Assembly (NCBI GenBank): GCA_033964015.1
Contig: CM066919.1
Location: 18,664,146 to 18,728,145 of the forward strand
Length of the DNA: 64,000 nucleotides
Direction: 5' to 3'
From: Scolanthus callimorphus
Taxonomy: Eukaryota > Cnidaria > Anthozoa > Actiniaria > Edwardsiidae
The translations under genes were made by a program, and so were the position numbers. Shown piece by piece: positions 11,945 through 23,386 of the stretch. The notes beneath the pieces are model-generated. The model saw only the letters and a list, made by a program, of their open reading frames with translations, did no database searches and was not told the DNA's origin. Every line of letters starts with the position of its first letter. Positions within the stretch are counted from its first letter, which is position 1.

Positions 11945-12470
11945 GCGAAGACAAAAGAGGCTCGCAAAAGAAAAACTGAAACTAAATAAACGGCTGGACC
12001 CTCGAGTAAGACAACTTGAGAGTTTTGTTTTCGAGTAACAGCCCACTCCTTTCTTGTTGAGATGTGTAGGCTATAGTTTGCGAGGAAACTTGCTCTTGTT
12101 TAGCAAAGAGAGCGAATACAAAAGAGGCTCGCAGAGAAAAACTGATAAACTAAATCAGCAGAATCAGCGGTTGGACCCTCGAGTAAGACAACTTGAGAGT
12201 TTCTTTTTCGAGGAACAGTCCATATTGCTTTCTTATTGAGAAGTGTAGGCTATGTTTGTGAGGTAACTTGCTCTAGTCTGTCTAGTATTAGCAAAGAGAG
12301 CGAATAAAAAAGAGTCTCGCGGAAAAAAGTTGAAACTAAATCAACGGCTGGACCATCGAGTAAGACAAATTGAGAGTTTTGTTTTCGTGTAACAGCCCAC
12401 TGCTCTTGTATTGAGAAGTGTAGGCTAGTTTGTGAGCAAACTTGCTCTAGTTTTAGCATAAAATAGAGGG
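11945..12470. repeat. Three tandem copies of a unit of about 175 bp
   Basis: The words AAAAGAGGCTCGC, GGCTGGACCCTCGAGTAAGA, CAACTTGAGAGTTT and GAAACTTGCTCT recur in order at about 11952, 12121 and 12306. The units are diverged by small indels, so this is an old local duplication with no maintained reading frame. Confidence 0.8.
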
Positions 12471-12572
12471 TGGACGCTCGCTTCAAGCAAAAGGTTCCTG
12501 TGTATCACACTTGATACAAAGTGTACGGAAAAGAGGTTTGGCTAATCAGAGTATTATTTCGATTAATTGATA

Positions 12573-12767
12573 TCTTGATTTTAGTATATACCAAATCAGT
12601 TAATAGTCATTTTCGGCCGCTCTGATTGGTTCCTGAAATAGTAGATATCAAACACTATTTACTGTTTTGAGAAAACTCTCAAAATGGCGGCTCTTTTCGC
12701 GCGCGATACTGCGTCTTGAATCTTTTAAAACTGTATTTTATTCTACTGATTTGGTATATACTAAAAC
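12573..12767. mobile_element. Foldback element, TTTTAGTATATACCAAATCAG ends
   Basis: The arms TTTAGTATATACCAAATCAG and CTGATTTGGTATATACTAAA pair perfectly around a spacer containing a CCAATCAGAG-like word and GCGCGCGATA. It sits inside a duplicated segment whose uninterrupted copy is at about 13190. Confidence 0.7.
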
Positions 12768-12795
12768 CACTATCCCCCGAAGGGGAGGTAAATAG

Positions 12796-12832
<37 letters not shown>

Positions 12833-12858
12833 TACCTCCCCTTCGGGGATAGTTGTTA
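12767..12858. mobile_element. Foldback element, CCCCGAAGGGGAGG ends
   Basis: CTATCCCCCGAAGGGGAGGT and CCTCCCCTTCGGGGATAG are inverted over about 28 bp around a short loop. A single end of the same family lies at 23109-23137. The element abuts the neighbouring foldback with no gap. Confidence 0.7.
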
Positions 12859-12952
12859 ACTATTCAGGAAATACAAGCCTTTCAAATTTTAGGCATTGAT
12901 ATGTCTTCACTTCTCGCGCGTTTTCGCCCCAGCACAGGAACCCCGCGCGTTT

Positions 12953-12984
12953 TTTTTTTTGTTGTTGTTGTTGTTGTTGTTGTT
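12953..12984. repeat. (GTT)n microsatellite next to a T run
   Basis: Ten T are followed by about eight consecutive GTT units. On the minus strand this reads as a poly-Gln frame, which is not evidence of a gene. Confidence 0.9.
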
Positions 12985-13289
12985 TTCTTTTGAGCCGAGA
13001 GATGTCTTCGGAGGAGGCTATATCTTCATTATTTTGATTTATCACAGATTTTAAGAGGAAACTTGCTCTAGTTTTAGCATAAAATAGAGGGTGGACCCTC
13101 GCTCCAAGCAAAAGGCTCTCCTGTGTATCACACTTGATACAAAGTGTACGGAAAAGAGGTTCGGCTAGTCAGAGTATTATTTCGATTTGATATCTTGATC
13201 TATTCAGGAAAAACAAGCCTTTCAAATTTTATGCATTGATATGTCTTCACTATTTTGATTTATCACAGGTTTTAGGAGGAATTAAGAGG

Positions 13290-15590
13290 AACTCAATTTG
13301 GAGGTCGAGCATTTTTCAGGCTTTGATGGGCAAAATCGCGTACCAGAGTAATATCAGTGCTCTCATCTCATTTATTTTAATCCTCGAAGTCATACGTCGA
13401 CTATACAGGATGGGATATTCAAATTCTGTTTGCATTTTCTAAAAACATTTTTCAATGTTTTGCAGGAACTTCAAAATTCGTGTTTTGTGTTAGAAATGGT
13501 TTCTTTCCGCAAGATATTGAAAACACTCCAACAGAAGTATTTCAATGCAATGCAAATGGACTTGACGTACAATATTTTTGTCAACTGCATATCTCTGTTC
13601 TGCAGTCATTGGCGTCATTTGTTTCAAAGTCGGAATATTAAATTAGTCACAGTTGACAGCAGCAGTTTACTAATAAGAATACAGATTAAAATGTGTGTCT
13701 CTTGAATTGATATCAAAGCGAAACAAATGGCATCCGTCTGTACTCTAGCTAAACCTTTTTTCATATGTATTTTTCTTATCAACAGTGATAAGCACTTTTT
13801 AAAACATGTGCTTTTTACGGTAGATTGCGTGGCTTGTCATTTCAACTCTTCTCTCGTATCTAAAGGACAATCTAAAATGAAAAGCACTAGCAAAAGTAAT
13901 ACGTGGACTCCAGAATGTCATTTGTTGGTTATACGAAAATTCGTCTTAAAAAGATATTTCTGAAATAATTTGTGTCGGAACTGAAGCGCAGGAAGAATTA
14001 CAAGTGATAAATAAAACCCGAGACAGCGTATTTTTCATCGGGATTTAGAAACACCCAGAAGTCGGTTAAAAAACTCGCGGTTCTGCCTGATTTTTTTTAA
14101 CTCACTTCTCGGTATTTGTAAATATCCTGATGTAAATCAATGTCGAGTGTTTCATATTAGCTTCTTAAACGATCCATTTAATGCTGAGAAAAAGAAGGAA
14201 TAAAATCTAAAAAATCCATGCAAATTAATCCATGCGTATCCAAAACTCTCTCACGCTTATGATTTTCATTGTTGAAACTTGATGAATTATAAATGAGTTT
14301 GAGAATGGCTATGTCACGAAAATCATAAGAAATGAGCAAAATAATTGTCTAGGTTTGTTAAATAACATTTCATCTGCTCGATAAGGACGAATTTGGAGTA
14401 TTTTGAGGGGTTATCGAGCGGATGGAATTGGCTTGCGAAATGGTATTTTTGATTTCTTGCCAGGCTAAACAGTTTTCAAACTTGGAATGTGATAGCGAAA
14501 GCTGTTAAACCTTACGTAAGATTGCCTATATAATGCAAATTTAAGTTCGCCTCTTACTTTCTAAGACTAGCTTGAAGGATAGTATAGGTTCCTGAGTTCA
14601 CGGTTCTTGTTTTATAACATTTTGTCGAAACAATCGTGACCGTAGCCCTTTAACCATTGTTTGTAAACAGGTTTCGGCAAATTCACATTACAGCTTTCCC
14701 AGTTTCATCTTTTCGCCGTATTTCTGTCTCCTTGCTTCTAAAATTCTCGAATCCGCCTCAGTAATTTCTATGATACGTTTGTATAGTATCTCTAAACATG
14801 ACAAGATTAGTGCTTGGGAAGACAATCTTTTGAATGTCTCGATTGTATCAGTAAGAGCATATCGTGGCTAATCCAAAGTAAGCGCAATTAGCCATTTTAG
14901 ATAAAATTGTCACATAATGACACAATGTCTCGAATACCATTTCAATTTTGTGACAAGTGACAAACCGTCTCTAGTCAAGTGCGGCTGCGCTGTGAGCAAT
15001 TTCGAGCCGATCCCCTCTAATATAAGTGCATGCGCAAATGTTTAACTTACACTTTAAATAACATCAAACAATTTAAAATGTGTTATCATTTCTGATAATA
15101 CATTTTTGATTATTATTATCAATATTTGTATCCACGTTATTTGATGTTTTACCAATCCCAAACTTCACTTGAAAATGCTTCAACTTTGCATGAAATAATA
15201 TAGAATATTGTCTGAGCTTTATGGCTATGTATTTATGTATTATTAGAGAAAATTTATGTGAATTCTTTCAATAAAGGAGCTCTCTAGTCTAGTCTCTAGA
15301 TATTCTTGAACCATCATCAAGAGTGCATTACTTAGTGTATTACTAGGGATCTTGTATAAGTATTGTTCCAATCATCGTCAGAAATTGTCTTTTTAGTAAC
15401 ATATTTTCATTGTTTAATTTATATGTGTTTGCTTGGTTTTAGTCGAAAGCTAAAATGCCTACCATCTACTGTTGCATTTCATTCGTACGGCTTGGGGGGT
15501 GCTCATGTTACATCTAGCAGTGTACTACAAGTTTGTGTCTCTGTTCAATTTTATGGCGAAAATGTGTTGCTAGAAATAGATGTTTAGGCG
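13290..15590. other. AT-rich stretch with no supported gene
   Basis: Several short open frames of 60-90 codons exist but none has splice sites in phase, a family motif or a neighbouring exon. No repeat was recognised. Confidence 0.45.
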
Positions 15591-15596
15591 GACATA

Positions 15597-15756
15597 AAAC
15601 GAATCGAAATATGGCGGCAAATTTGAATAACAATTGTTCTTGACTTACTAGCCTCTCATTTATGTGAAAATGCTTTTGTGTTTCCTCGTGAACGCGAGGT
15701 TAGTAAATCAAGAACAATAGTTATTCAAATTTGTCGACATATTTCGATTCGGTGTA
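15597..15756. mobile_element. Foldback element, CGAATCGAAATATG ends
   Basis: CGAATCGAAATATGGCGGCA and the inverted TGTCGACATATTTCGATTCG, followed by AAATTTGAATAACAATTGTT and its inverse, form arms of about 55 bp. Non-coding. Confidence 0.75.
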
Positions 15757-15987
15757 TGATATAAGAAATTCGTACTCTTAGTAGACTCTTGCCATCGTCC
15801 AATGAGAATGCTTGTTCGATGTACTCCTCAGCATTGTTCATTGCACTCGGCTCTAGAAAACGTGTCCAACGCACTATATTGCAAATATTGCATCATCACT
15901 GAAAGATGTTTCTCCGCGCAGTTTGCAGAACATAACGGAGTGTAGGAAATTGATGTCACAAAGAAAACTAAAATAAAAAGTGTATCC

Positions 15988-16066
15988 TTGACTCCAGCGG
16001 GATTCGAAACCACACCGACCCCCGCATTAAAGAGGCAATGTGCTTGATTAACTGAGCTATGGAAAC
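15988..16066 (-). ncRNA. tRNA-like sequence, probably the head of a SINE or a degenerate tRNA
   Basis: On the minus strand there is an A-box-like TAGCTCAGTTAATCAAGCA (16041-16059), then a B-box GGTTTCGAATCCC (15999-16011), 28 bp later. A seven-base acceptor stem GTTTCCA/TGGAGTC pairs at six positions, and a four-pair anticodon stem CATT/AATG encloses a seven-base loop. The D-stem is weak and one extra base sits in the T-loop motif. Without a search I cannot separate a decayed tRNA from a tRNA-derived SINE head. Confidence 0.4.
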
Positions 16067-16467
16067 AGCTGGGAGCGGTTCCTTTGAAAGTCGGGCTACT
16101 TGACGATAGCTAGGAGTTGGCGTAACGAAAAAAAAATACGAGATGACTATGGCCCGCCATCTCCCCCCCCCCCCCCCCCCCTCCCTCCCTCCGTTTCAAT
16201 CCAGCCTGCATTGTATTAAAGTGACTCATGCGAAAGTCAGAGCACATTTCGCGAAAACATATTTTCGTCTACAACTTTTAAAATATAATCGCTATGAACT
16301 TCAATATTGGAGAATATAAGCAGGCATCGTTTGGCAATATGTGCGCATCATCTAAGTGTATCATGGCGGAGCACACGTGCTCGTGTTCGCTCTTGCTTTA
16401 GGTTGAATTTCTAGCCTGTTCCAGTCAATGTTAGTGTAATTTTTATGTCCATGATTGTGTTTAAGTA

Positions 16468-18569
16468 ATGGATGCTTGTGAAGGAGAGGTTTTGGAGTTG
16501 ACGGAGGATGAAATTCCAGAGAAAATCCAGTCTTCGGAAAAGGGGGCAGTTCATATATTTACAGTCGAAGATCAGCTGCGGTTCAAGTTTTGGATGAGGG
16601 CGTTGAAGATTAGGTATTGGATTGATTTTGGCAAAATCCTTCCTATATTGTGGATTGGAAAACGAACAAAGACTTCAGGGGTAACATTGTGGAGGTAATT
16701 ATACAGTTGAAGCTCTGCGATGAGGATAACGTGGGTCAGTTGTTGTTCTCAATCTATGTGTACGTGACAAAAGCGAAGATAATGATCCAAGGGAAACATA
16801 AGGACTTCTGGCGATCAACGGAGTTTAGGAGGCTGGCTGCTTTGGTCAACACATGGCAAGATAGTGAATGTGATAGTGTGGCAACTAGTCGCATCTATGC
16901 CGATATCTTTAACTGTGACTGTGCCCCTGCTATGGAAGGGATATCGCTAGATGATATGGATGTCATACACGAGGGAGACGAGGATATTACAGATACAACT
17001 AGCGAGGCTGATCTGTTAGAAGATATTGAAACTCCTAAAGTCTGTAAGCAGAAGGGGGCAAGAGTAGCTAGTACAAAACGTGGACAGCGCAAAGTTTCCA
17101 GTAAAGTGATATCTTCCCCTGTAAAAAAGGTTTCAGTATCGGCAGGGATTAAGAAGAAAGAGTATACAAAGAACCCGGGTACAAAGGTCACGTTATCTGA
17201 GGCGGTGCTAGAAAAGTCAATGAAGGACGTCACTACCAGATTAGCCAAACTTGAGGAGCTCGTTATTCAGCTTGATCGCCGCGCATCTAATTCCGATCTC
17301 AACTTGGAAACGGTTAGGTCGGATATGTGCGGCTTTAAGTCTGAAGCAGAGGCTACTCTTCAAGCTTCCTTGAGAAGTGAAATGCGAGTTGTAGCAAAGG
17401 TTCATTCGACTTTTGAGAGCGATGTAGAGGATCGACTAAAAAAGTCTGAAGCGGAAATGATGAAGTTACAAGGTCGAGTAGGCTCCTTATTAGAGGAGAA
17501 GTCAATTTTATTAAGAAGGGTAAATCAGCTTGAGGAGGCTAATGCGAAATTAACGGATGAGTTGAAGGAAGTCAAGAACACTGTTTCTATTGTGTGCGTA
17601 GAAACAAACAACGGGGAGCATGCAGCAGCAGAAAACAACAGTGGGGAGCGCTTGGAAGTACCAGTACCGGAAACTCCCGAACATGTGCAGGATATAAACG
17701 TCCAAAGCGAAAGACCGCGGGAGTTGAGAAGTGTGGAGAGGTTTGACTTTGTTTTACTGTGTGATTCCAATAGAAAGTATCTTGATATCGCTCAGCTTTG
17801 CCCAGGCATGAAAGCTAAAGTAATACCATGTGGTACCACTGCTAGGGCGGCGGATATTATTGGTTCGCCGAGATTTGCTGTCACTAGGGGTTTAATTATT
17901 AATACTGGAGTGAATGATGTGGAGAGCCTCGACCCAAATGTGCTAGTTGATCAACAGGTCAATATGGTAGCTTCTGCTTTGAGTGCTTTTCCTGGTTCGA
18001 AGGTCATTGTGTCGGGAATTACTCCTCGAGCTGATGATCTCGATCAAAGTGTCTGTGAGGTTAATACTGAAGTTCGCCGTCGATTGAGCTCTATGTCGGA
18101 TGTCATATATGTGGACAATGCTAATCTGTATGAGAGAGAGAATATATTACATGACAATAAGCATTTAAGTAGACGAGTTGGGGTTCCGGCGTGGGCCAGT
18201 AATTTAAAGCGCGGAATTCGGGAGGCATGTGGTTTTCCGAATCGCCCGCAACATCGCCGTGTATATTCTACCCCGCAACGTCGAGAGGTTCAGAACGTTA
18301 TGCCCCGAGCGGCCGAAGTTCAGCAGAACGACTCAACAGAACAGGGACATCAGAGCAACGAATTCTCTAAGATAAGTTCTCAGTTAAGTAGTTTGGCTAG
18401 TTTGATGTCTGGTTTGCTACAGGCTACCAATAATTTAAATCAACAACATCATCAGAAGGTAATGTTTCCGCCTCCAATACCGCCGCCAGGTTTACCTCCG
18501 CCAGGTTTTGTTTATTGTAATCCTGCAGCTTTCCCACCAGTTCTCCCCACTCAAGGTCGGCAAATCTAG
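16468..18569 (+). pseudogene. Retrotransposon ORF1: coiled coil and SGNH hydrolase-like esterase, frameshifted
   Basis: The frame opens at ATG 16468 (MDACEGEVLELTEDE..) and shifts by one base near 16630, in GGCAAAATCC. The main open frame then runs 16650-18569 (639 codons). After the shift there is a conserved-looking globular part ending in IQGKHKDFWRSTEF, an acidic and then basic linker, a heptad-rich coiled coil (about residues 180-315 of the long frame), and an SGNH-type domain (about 365-530). That domain has block I LLCDSN, block III INTGVND, and block V with Asp and His in LHDNKHLSR. The C-terminus is Pro-rich (FPPPIPPPGLPPPGF). Esterase-type ORF1 proteins are known from CR1 and zebrafish L2 elements and bind RNA or membranes during retrotransposition. 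In block I the usual GDS reads CDS. Confidence 0.8.
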
Positions 18570-18681
18570 TTTTGTTGTTGTTGTGGCTCTTTTTGTTGTT
18601 GTGTCTCTTTTGTTTGTTTGTTGTGTTGTGGTTGTTTGCATTGACTGGTAAGGCTGCTTCCATCTGCGATTCAAGTTGCTC

Positions 18682-21600
18682 ATGGCATGTGGCAATTTTA
18701 TCAAATTCTGTTCTTGGAATGTTGAAGGTCTTAGTGGCAAACTAAATGATGAAGATTTTATTTCAACACTTCAGGGCTTTGAGTTTGTATCACTAGTTGA
18801 GACCTGGTTAACTAGCAACGAGGTTAACATTGACGGCTTTCATTCTTTTTCCAAATGCAGGCAACTCCCTAATAGGGCACGTAGAAACTCGGGTGGTATT
18901 ACAATTTTAATTAAGTCGAAATTGAAAAGAGGTGTTAAGTTTCTTGATAGCCAAAGTACCGAAGAATTTCTTTGGTGTAAGCTAGATAAAGACTTTTTTC
19001 ATCTGAAGCGAGATTTGTTTGTTTGTTCAGTCTATATCCCTCCACAGAATTCATCAAGGGAAAGACGGCTGGCGTGTGATCATTTTGAAGTTTTACAAGA
19101 GCATTTGTATACATTTTCTAATCTAGGCGATATTATGTTATGTGGAGATTTTAATTCAAGAATTGGCAATTTAAGTGATTTTATAGAGGTTGATTTTGGA
19201 GACCCTCCCATGGATCACAATAGCGTGGTTCCTGCACGAAATTCTCGTGATTCTACTGTGAATGTGTATGGCAAGTCTCTAATTGAGCTTTGCTGTGGTA
19301 ACGATTTAGTGGCTTTAAATGGCAGAGCGAAGGGGGACGGTCTTGGCCAATTCACTTGTTATACTTATAATGGGGCCAGTGTAGTGGATTATGTGTTAGT
19401 TTCTGCTTGCATTTTCTCACTTGTTAATTATTTTTGCGTGTCAGATATAACTGAGTTTTCGCATCATAGTTTCTTGTCTTTTGTACTAAACTTTGTTGTA
19501 CTAGACGAAGACCAACTTGTTTCACTACCATTGAAGGCGTCTCCTCTTTCATTTGTTTGGGATAATAATCTAAGTTCTTTACTTAGTGAAAGGCTGGCTA
19601 CTTCGGAAGTGGTTCGTAAATTTGACGGATTGTTTGATACTTCGGAAGGTTTTGAGGTTCACTCTTTGGTTAGTGGTTTTACAAAAATTTTGATTGATGA
19701 GTCCAAACAAGTAGCTGGTATTAAGTCTGTTCCAAGGAGGAGGCAAACATCCACGAAAAAGAAGAGAGTTACTGCACAAAAACAGAAGTGGTTTGATAGA
19801 AGCTGTTATTCTTTTAGAAAAGAACTTCGGAACTTAGGGCATTTATTATCGAAATATCCAAATGATTCTTTTCTACGACATAAGTTTTTTACAACTAAAA
19901 AAGATTATAAACGTTTGGTGAGGCGCCTGAAAAGGAAGTTTCAGAGTGATTTATTATCAAAGATAGAATTGATGGAGGATCGGAATCCAAAAGAATTTTG
20001 GAAGCTTGTTAATTCCATTAAGTCACATAAGGCTTCGAGTCAAGTTGATGAGGTACCACCTGCTGAATGGTATAATTATTTCAAAGATCTAAATAAGATT
20101 ACGCTTACTTCGGAGAGTTGCAGCATGGAATCGCGGGTAGTTAAGGATTTTCAGTCCTGGGCTACTAATTATGATATTATTCTCGATTCCCCTGTTTCTT
20201 TGAAAGAAGTTACTGATGCGGCTAAGAGATTGAAGAATAGAAAAGCGAGTGCTGGAGATAGTTTGAATAATGAAATAATCAAATCTTCAGTTTGTGTTTT
20301 GGGACCTTACTTTGTAAAGTTATTTAATATCATTTTCGAACAGGGTTTATTTCCGAAAGTGTGGTCTGAAGGTTTCATTGTACCTTTACACAAGTCAGGA
20401 AGTAGGCTGGACCCCGGAAATTATAGAGGAATCTGTCTAAGCAGTTGTCTGGGGAAGTTTTTCACCTTGATTTTGAATTCTCGCTTGAATACTTATCTAC
20501 GAGAAAAAAACATTTTTAACAAATGCCAAATAGGGTTTAGATATGGGTTCCGTACATCTGATCACATTTTAGTTTTAAAGACGTTGATTGATTATTATAA
20601 GGGTCGTCGAAAGCCATTGTTTGTGTGTTTTATAGATTTTAGGAAGGCTTATGACAGTGTATGGAGAGAAGGTCTGTTTTTCAAGTTGATTCAATATGGT
20701 CTCAGCAAAAAGTTTTTGGGAATTCTCATGAGTATGTATTCTTGTGTGAAAACAGCTGTTAAACTGAGCCAAGGAATCACGCCCTTTTTCCCGTCAGATG
20801 TCGGAGTTAAACAGGGTTGTAATTTAAGCCCTTCCTTATTCAACTTGTTTATAAACGATATTCCGGAAATTTTTGATGGATCATCCTGTGATTCCGTTAC
20901 TCTTGGCGATACAAAATTGAATTGTCTTCTTTATGCGGACGATTTGGTCATTTTATCTGAGTCTCAATCTGGTTTACACAATTGTCTTCGCAAGCTGGAA
21001 GGATATGTAAAAACTTGGAAGTTGCGTGTTAATTTAAAGAAATCTAAGGTGTTGATTTTTGGTACTCATTGTCAGAGACGTTCTTATTCTACATCTAGTT
21101 GGAAGTTTAATGGAGAGTTATTAGAATGTGTGGAGGAGTATACTTATCTGGGAGTGAAGTTTCATTTTGCTGGGGGCTTTAAGCTAGCTCGTAGAATGTT
21201 GTTAAATAAGGCTTTGCGGGCATATCACAGTATTTTCAAAAGTTTCTCTAGTATTGATAATGTTCCTGTGAAGGTGCTGTTGAAGCTTTTTACGGCGTTG
21301 GTTTCTCCAGTTCTGTTGTATGGGTGTGAAGTTTGGGGACCGTACGTTTTAGGTAAAGTGAGTAGCTTCGATGAATTTAAGAGAAAGTTCTTTAGCACCG
21401 TGTCAGATATGGAAAGATTACATCTGAAATTTTGTAAGCGCATTCTTGGTGTTCACAATAAATCCGTTAATTTAGCAGTTTATGCGGAATTGGGTAGGGT
21501 TCCAATGATTGTACAGTTGTCTGTTTTGCTGGCTAAGTACTGGTTACGGATAAAGGACTCTTCGTATAAGGATGAGTTGGTGGGAAAGCTGCTAGGGTTT

Positions 21601-22216
21601 GTATTCAAACAGGAGCGCAGAATGTTAAATTTGTTAATCACTTGTTAGAAATGTGTAATCTGAAGTCGTTGGAGAATTTAGACTTTTCAGTTGGCAAAAG
21701 TAATTTTTCAATAATTTCAAAGTACATGAAATCTGAGTTATTTAACACTTCGGTGTAACGTGGGCATGCCAGATTCAGAATTATAGTAAATTGCAGACTT
21801 ATAAACTTGTTAAACCAAGAATGGGCTTTGAAAAATATTTATTGCACGTGGCTAACGTTAAGTATCGCCGAGCAGTAACTAGGTTAAGGATTTCAGCCCA
21901 CAAGTTACCCGTTGAGTCTGGACGTTATGACAATATCCCTTATCAGTCCCGAATTTGTAAGCTTTGTGATTTGAATGAGATAGGGGATGAATTTCATGTT
22001 TTCTCTCGTTGCTCAAAGCCCGCTTTAGAAGTGGTGCGTAATGATTTTATTGAAAGATTGATTGAGTTTAATCAAGTATTTAGTAGTTTTAGTCAGAAAG
22101 ATATATTTTTGTACTGTTTAGCAATGGTAGATGATTCTATTGTAAACTTAACAGCAAAGTACATTTACAGCATCATTAGTATATTCAGGAATGTACGGTT
22201 TAGTTTTTTTTTTTAG
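18682..22216 (+). pseudogene. Retrotransposon ORF2: endonuclease and reverse transcriptase, broken near the C-terminus
   Basis: The first ATG in the frame is 18682, and the uninterrupted part ends at 21648 (about 988 codons). Endonuclease motifs: FCSWNVEGLSG (start), ETWL (catalytic Glu), GDFNSRIGN, VVDYVLVS, and SHHSFLSF where the family normally has SDH. Reverse transcriptase motifs: NYRGICL, the catalytic FIDFRKAYDSV, GVKQGCNLSPSLFNLFINDI, and LLYADDLVIL with the YADD core (about residue 750). The frame is lost near 21620 and continues in the next frame to a TAA at 21756. A further one-base shift restores the end (to 22216), which carries a C-x2-C..H..C zinc-knuckle-like segment (CKLCDLNEIGDEFHVFSRC). 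The enzyme nicks target DNA and primes cDNA synthesis. Confidence 0.9.
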
Positions 22217-22305
22217 TTTTGCTGCTCTTTATTATTTGTATATTTTTATGTTTTCGTTTCCTATGTACCTAAGAAAGGTGTCCAGGAATAAAGATTATTA
22301 TTTGA

Positions 22306-23108
22306 TCTCCATATAATACAGCAATGAAGGCTGCGATAGCTATGAATTGTGCGCACAGAGAAGCAGACCACAGGAAACCTGTGAAATGGGAAAACGTAAT
22401 AGTGATTCTCTCCATCTCGCATCTTCATTTGTTTCTGCTATTTCCGAATGGAAACTACTGTGGCGACTTTAAATCATTACCAGAAAATAATCCGTCACCT
22501 TGTGACGAGAACGTTTTAAGTTATTTTCTTCTTGAAAATTTCTCACAGAAAAGAAGTGAAGAGAAGACTCCGTAATCTTCAATTCGTAGTTCGGCAAAAT
22601 ATTTACGTTGCGGGCTTCCTGTGTTGCACGCACGCGCGGCGTGTGGCGGGAAAAATCAACCAATCACAAACGTTTCCCTGATAGACGCTTAGGATTTTAA
22701 TATGGACAATTGCTAAAACGTACCTAGGGCAAATAAAATCTTTTTTCTGGCAAATTATTTGACCTGCTCCGGGGCTGACTAATGGGAGAGGTATTCATAC
22801 TGAGACTCAAGTCTGCCAAAAGTCTCGCCTTCATTAATCAAAGGCTTCTAGAGTGTTTGAGTAGCGTCTGAGCGCAAGCTTAATTTGGCTGAAAAAATAA
22901 TGAGCGTTCTGTGAAGTTTTTTTATTGGCACAAATTGACAAGTATTTGCTACCAAAACCAAATTCGTAGAATTTCTTACTCCAATTAAAGTTCGCAGGTG
23001 TTTTTGTTTATTTACTTTGCATTTGCTTTTGTTTGTCTTCAGGCCCGGAGAATGTTCATCGTGTCAGCTTCAGAAAGCCCTTTGCTATAAATTTAGGAAA
23101 TAATTAAC
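22306..23108. other. Gene-free stretch
   Basis: No gene is supported. GGCTTCCTGTGTTGC followed by a CG-rich word and a CAATCA box at 22614-22660 matches the sequence just outside the MITE at 563-615. Confidence 0.45.
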
Positions 23109-23137
23109 AACTATCCCCCGAAGGGGAGGTGAATAAA
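23109..23137. repeat. Solo end of the CCCCGAAGGGGAGG element family
   Basis: AACTATCCCCCGAAGGGGAG is identical to the terminus of the foldback at 12767-12858, but no inverted partner is found nearby. Confidence 0.65.
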
Positions 23138-23386
23138 GGTGAATATCAGGCTAAATTCAACGTAGAGACATTTCTATTCCACGTTCTTTTTCTGTCTCAC
23201 TTCTGCACTTTTAATTTTCCAGAGATGCCAACTTTTCCAGAGTTTACTGCTTTCGAGAATTTCGAGCCTCGACTCTCACTCTCTGGCCTTAGGACCAAGT
23301 TTCCCGATTTTTGATAGAATACTTGTTAATGATTTCACAGTGCAAATACATTTTGTACGTCCAAAACGCCCCCATCTCCCGCATTA

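Larger units (their letters stand above)
12458..13270. repeat. Interrupted direct duplication
   Basis: The segment AAAATAGAGGGTGGAC..CTCGCTYCAAGCAAAAGG.., including TGTATCACACTTGATACAAA, occurs at 12458-12560 and again at 13080-13185. The segment AACAAGCCTTTCAAATTTTA followed by GCATTGATATGTCTTCAC occurs at 12865-12911 and 13210-13250. The first copy is split by two foldback elements (12573-12767 and 12767-12858) and a (GTT)n run. Confidence 0.75.
16205..22305 (+). mobile_element. CR1/L2-type non-LTR retrotransposon, nearly full length, inactivated
   Basis: The element has two ORFs in the expected order: ORF1 (coiled coil plus SGNH esterase), then ORF2 (AP-type endonuclease, reverse transcriptase, C-terminal CCHC-like domain). 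It ends in a T-rich 3' UTR followed by AATAAAGATTATTATTT rather than poly(A), as expected for the CR1/L2 group. The ORFs are separated by about 110 bp. The 5' limit is uncertain; sequence after the poly-C run at 16163-16181 is probably the 5' UTR. One frameshift in ORF1 and two in ORF2 mean this copy is dead, but the long intact stretches suggest a fairly recent insertion. Confidence 0.85.

Noticed and set aside
12860..13111. Minus-strand frame with poly-Gln
   Set aside because: The glutamines come from a (GTT)n microsatellite on the plus strand.
16895..17770. Antisense frames of 81-117 codons within the retrotransposon
   Set aside because: They are shadows of ORF1 on the opposite strand.
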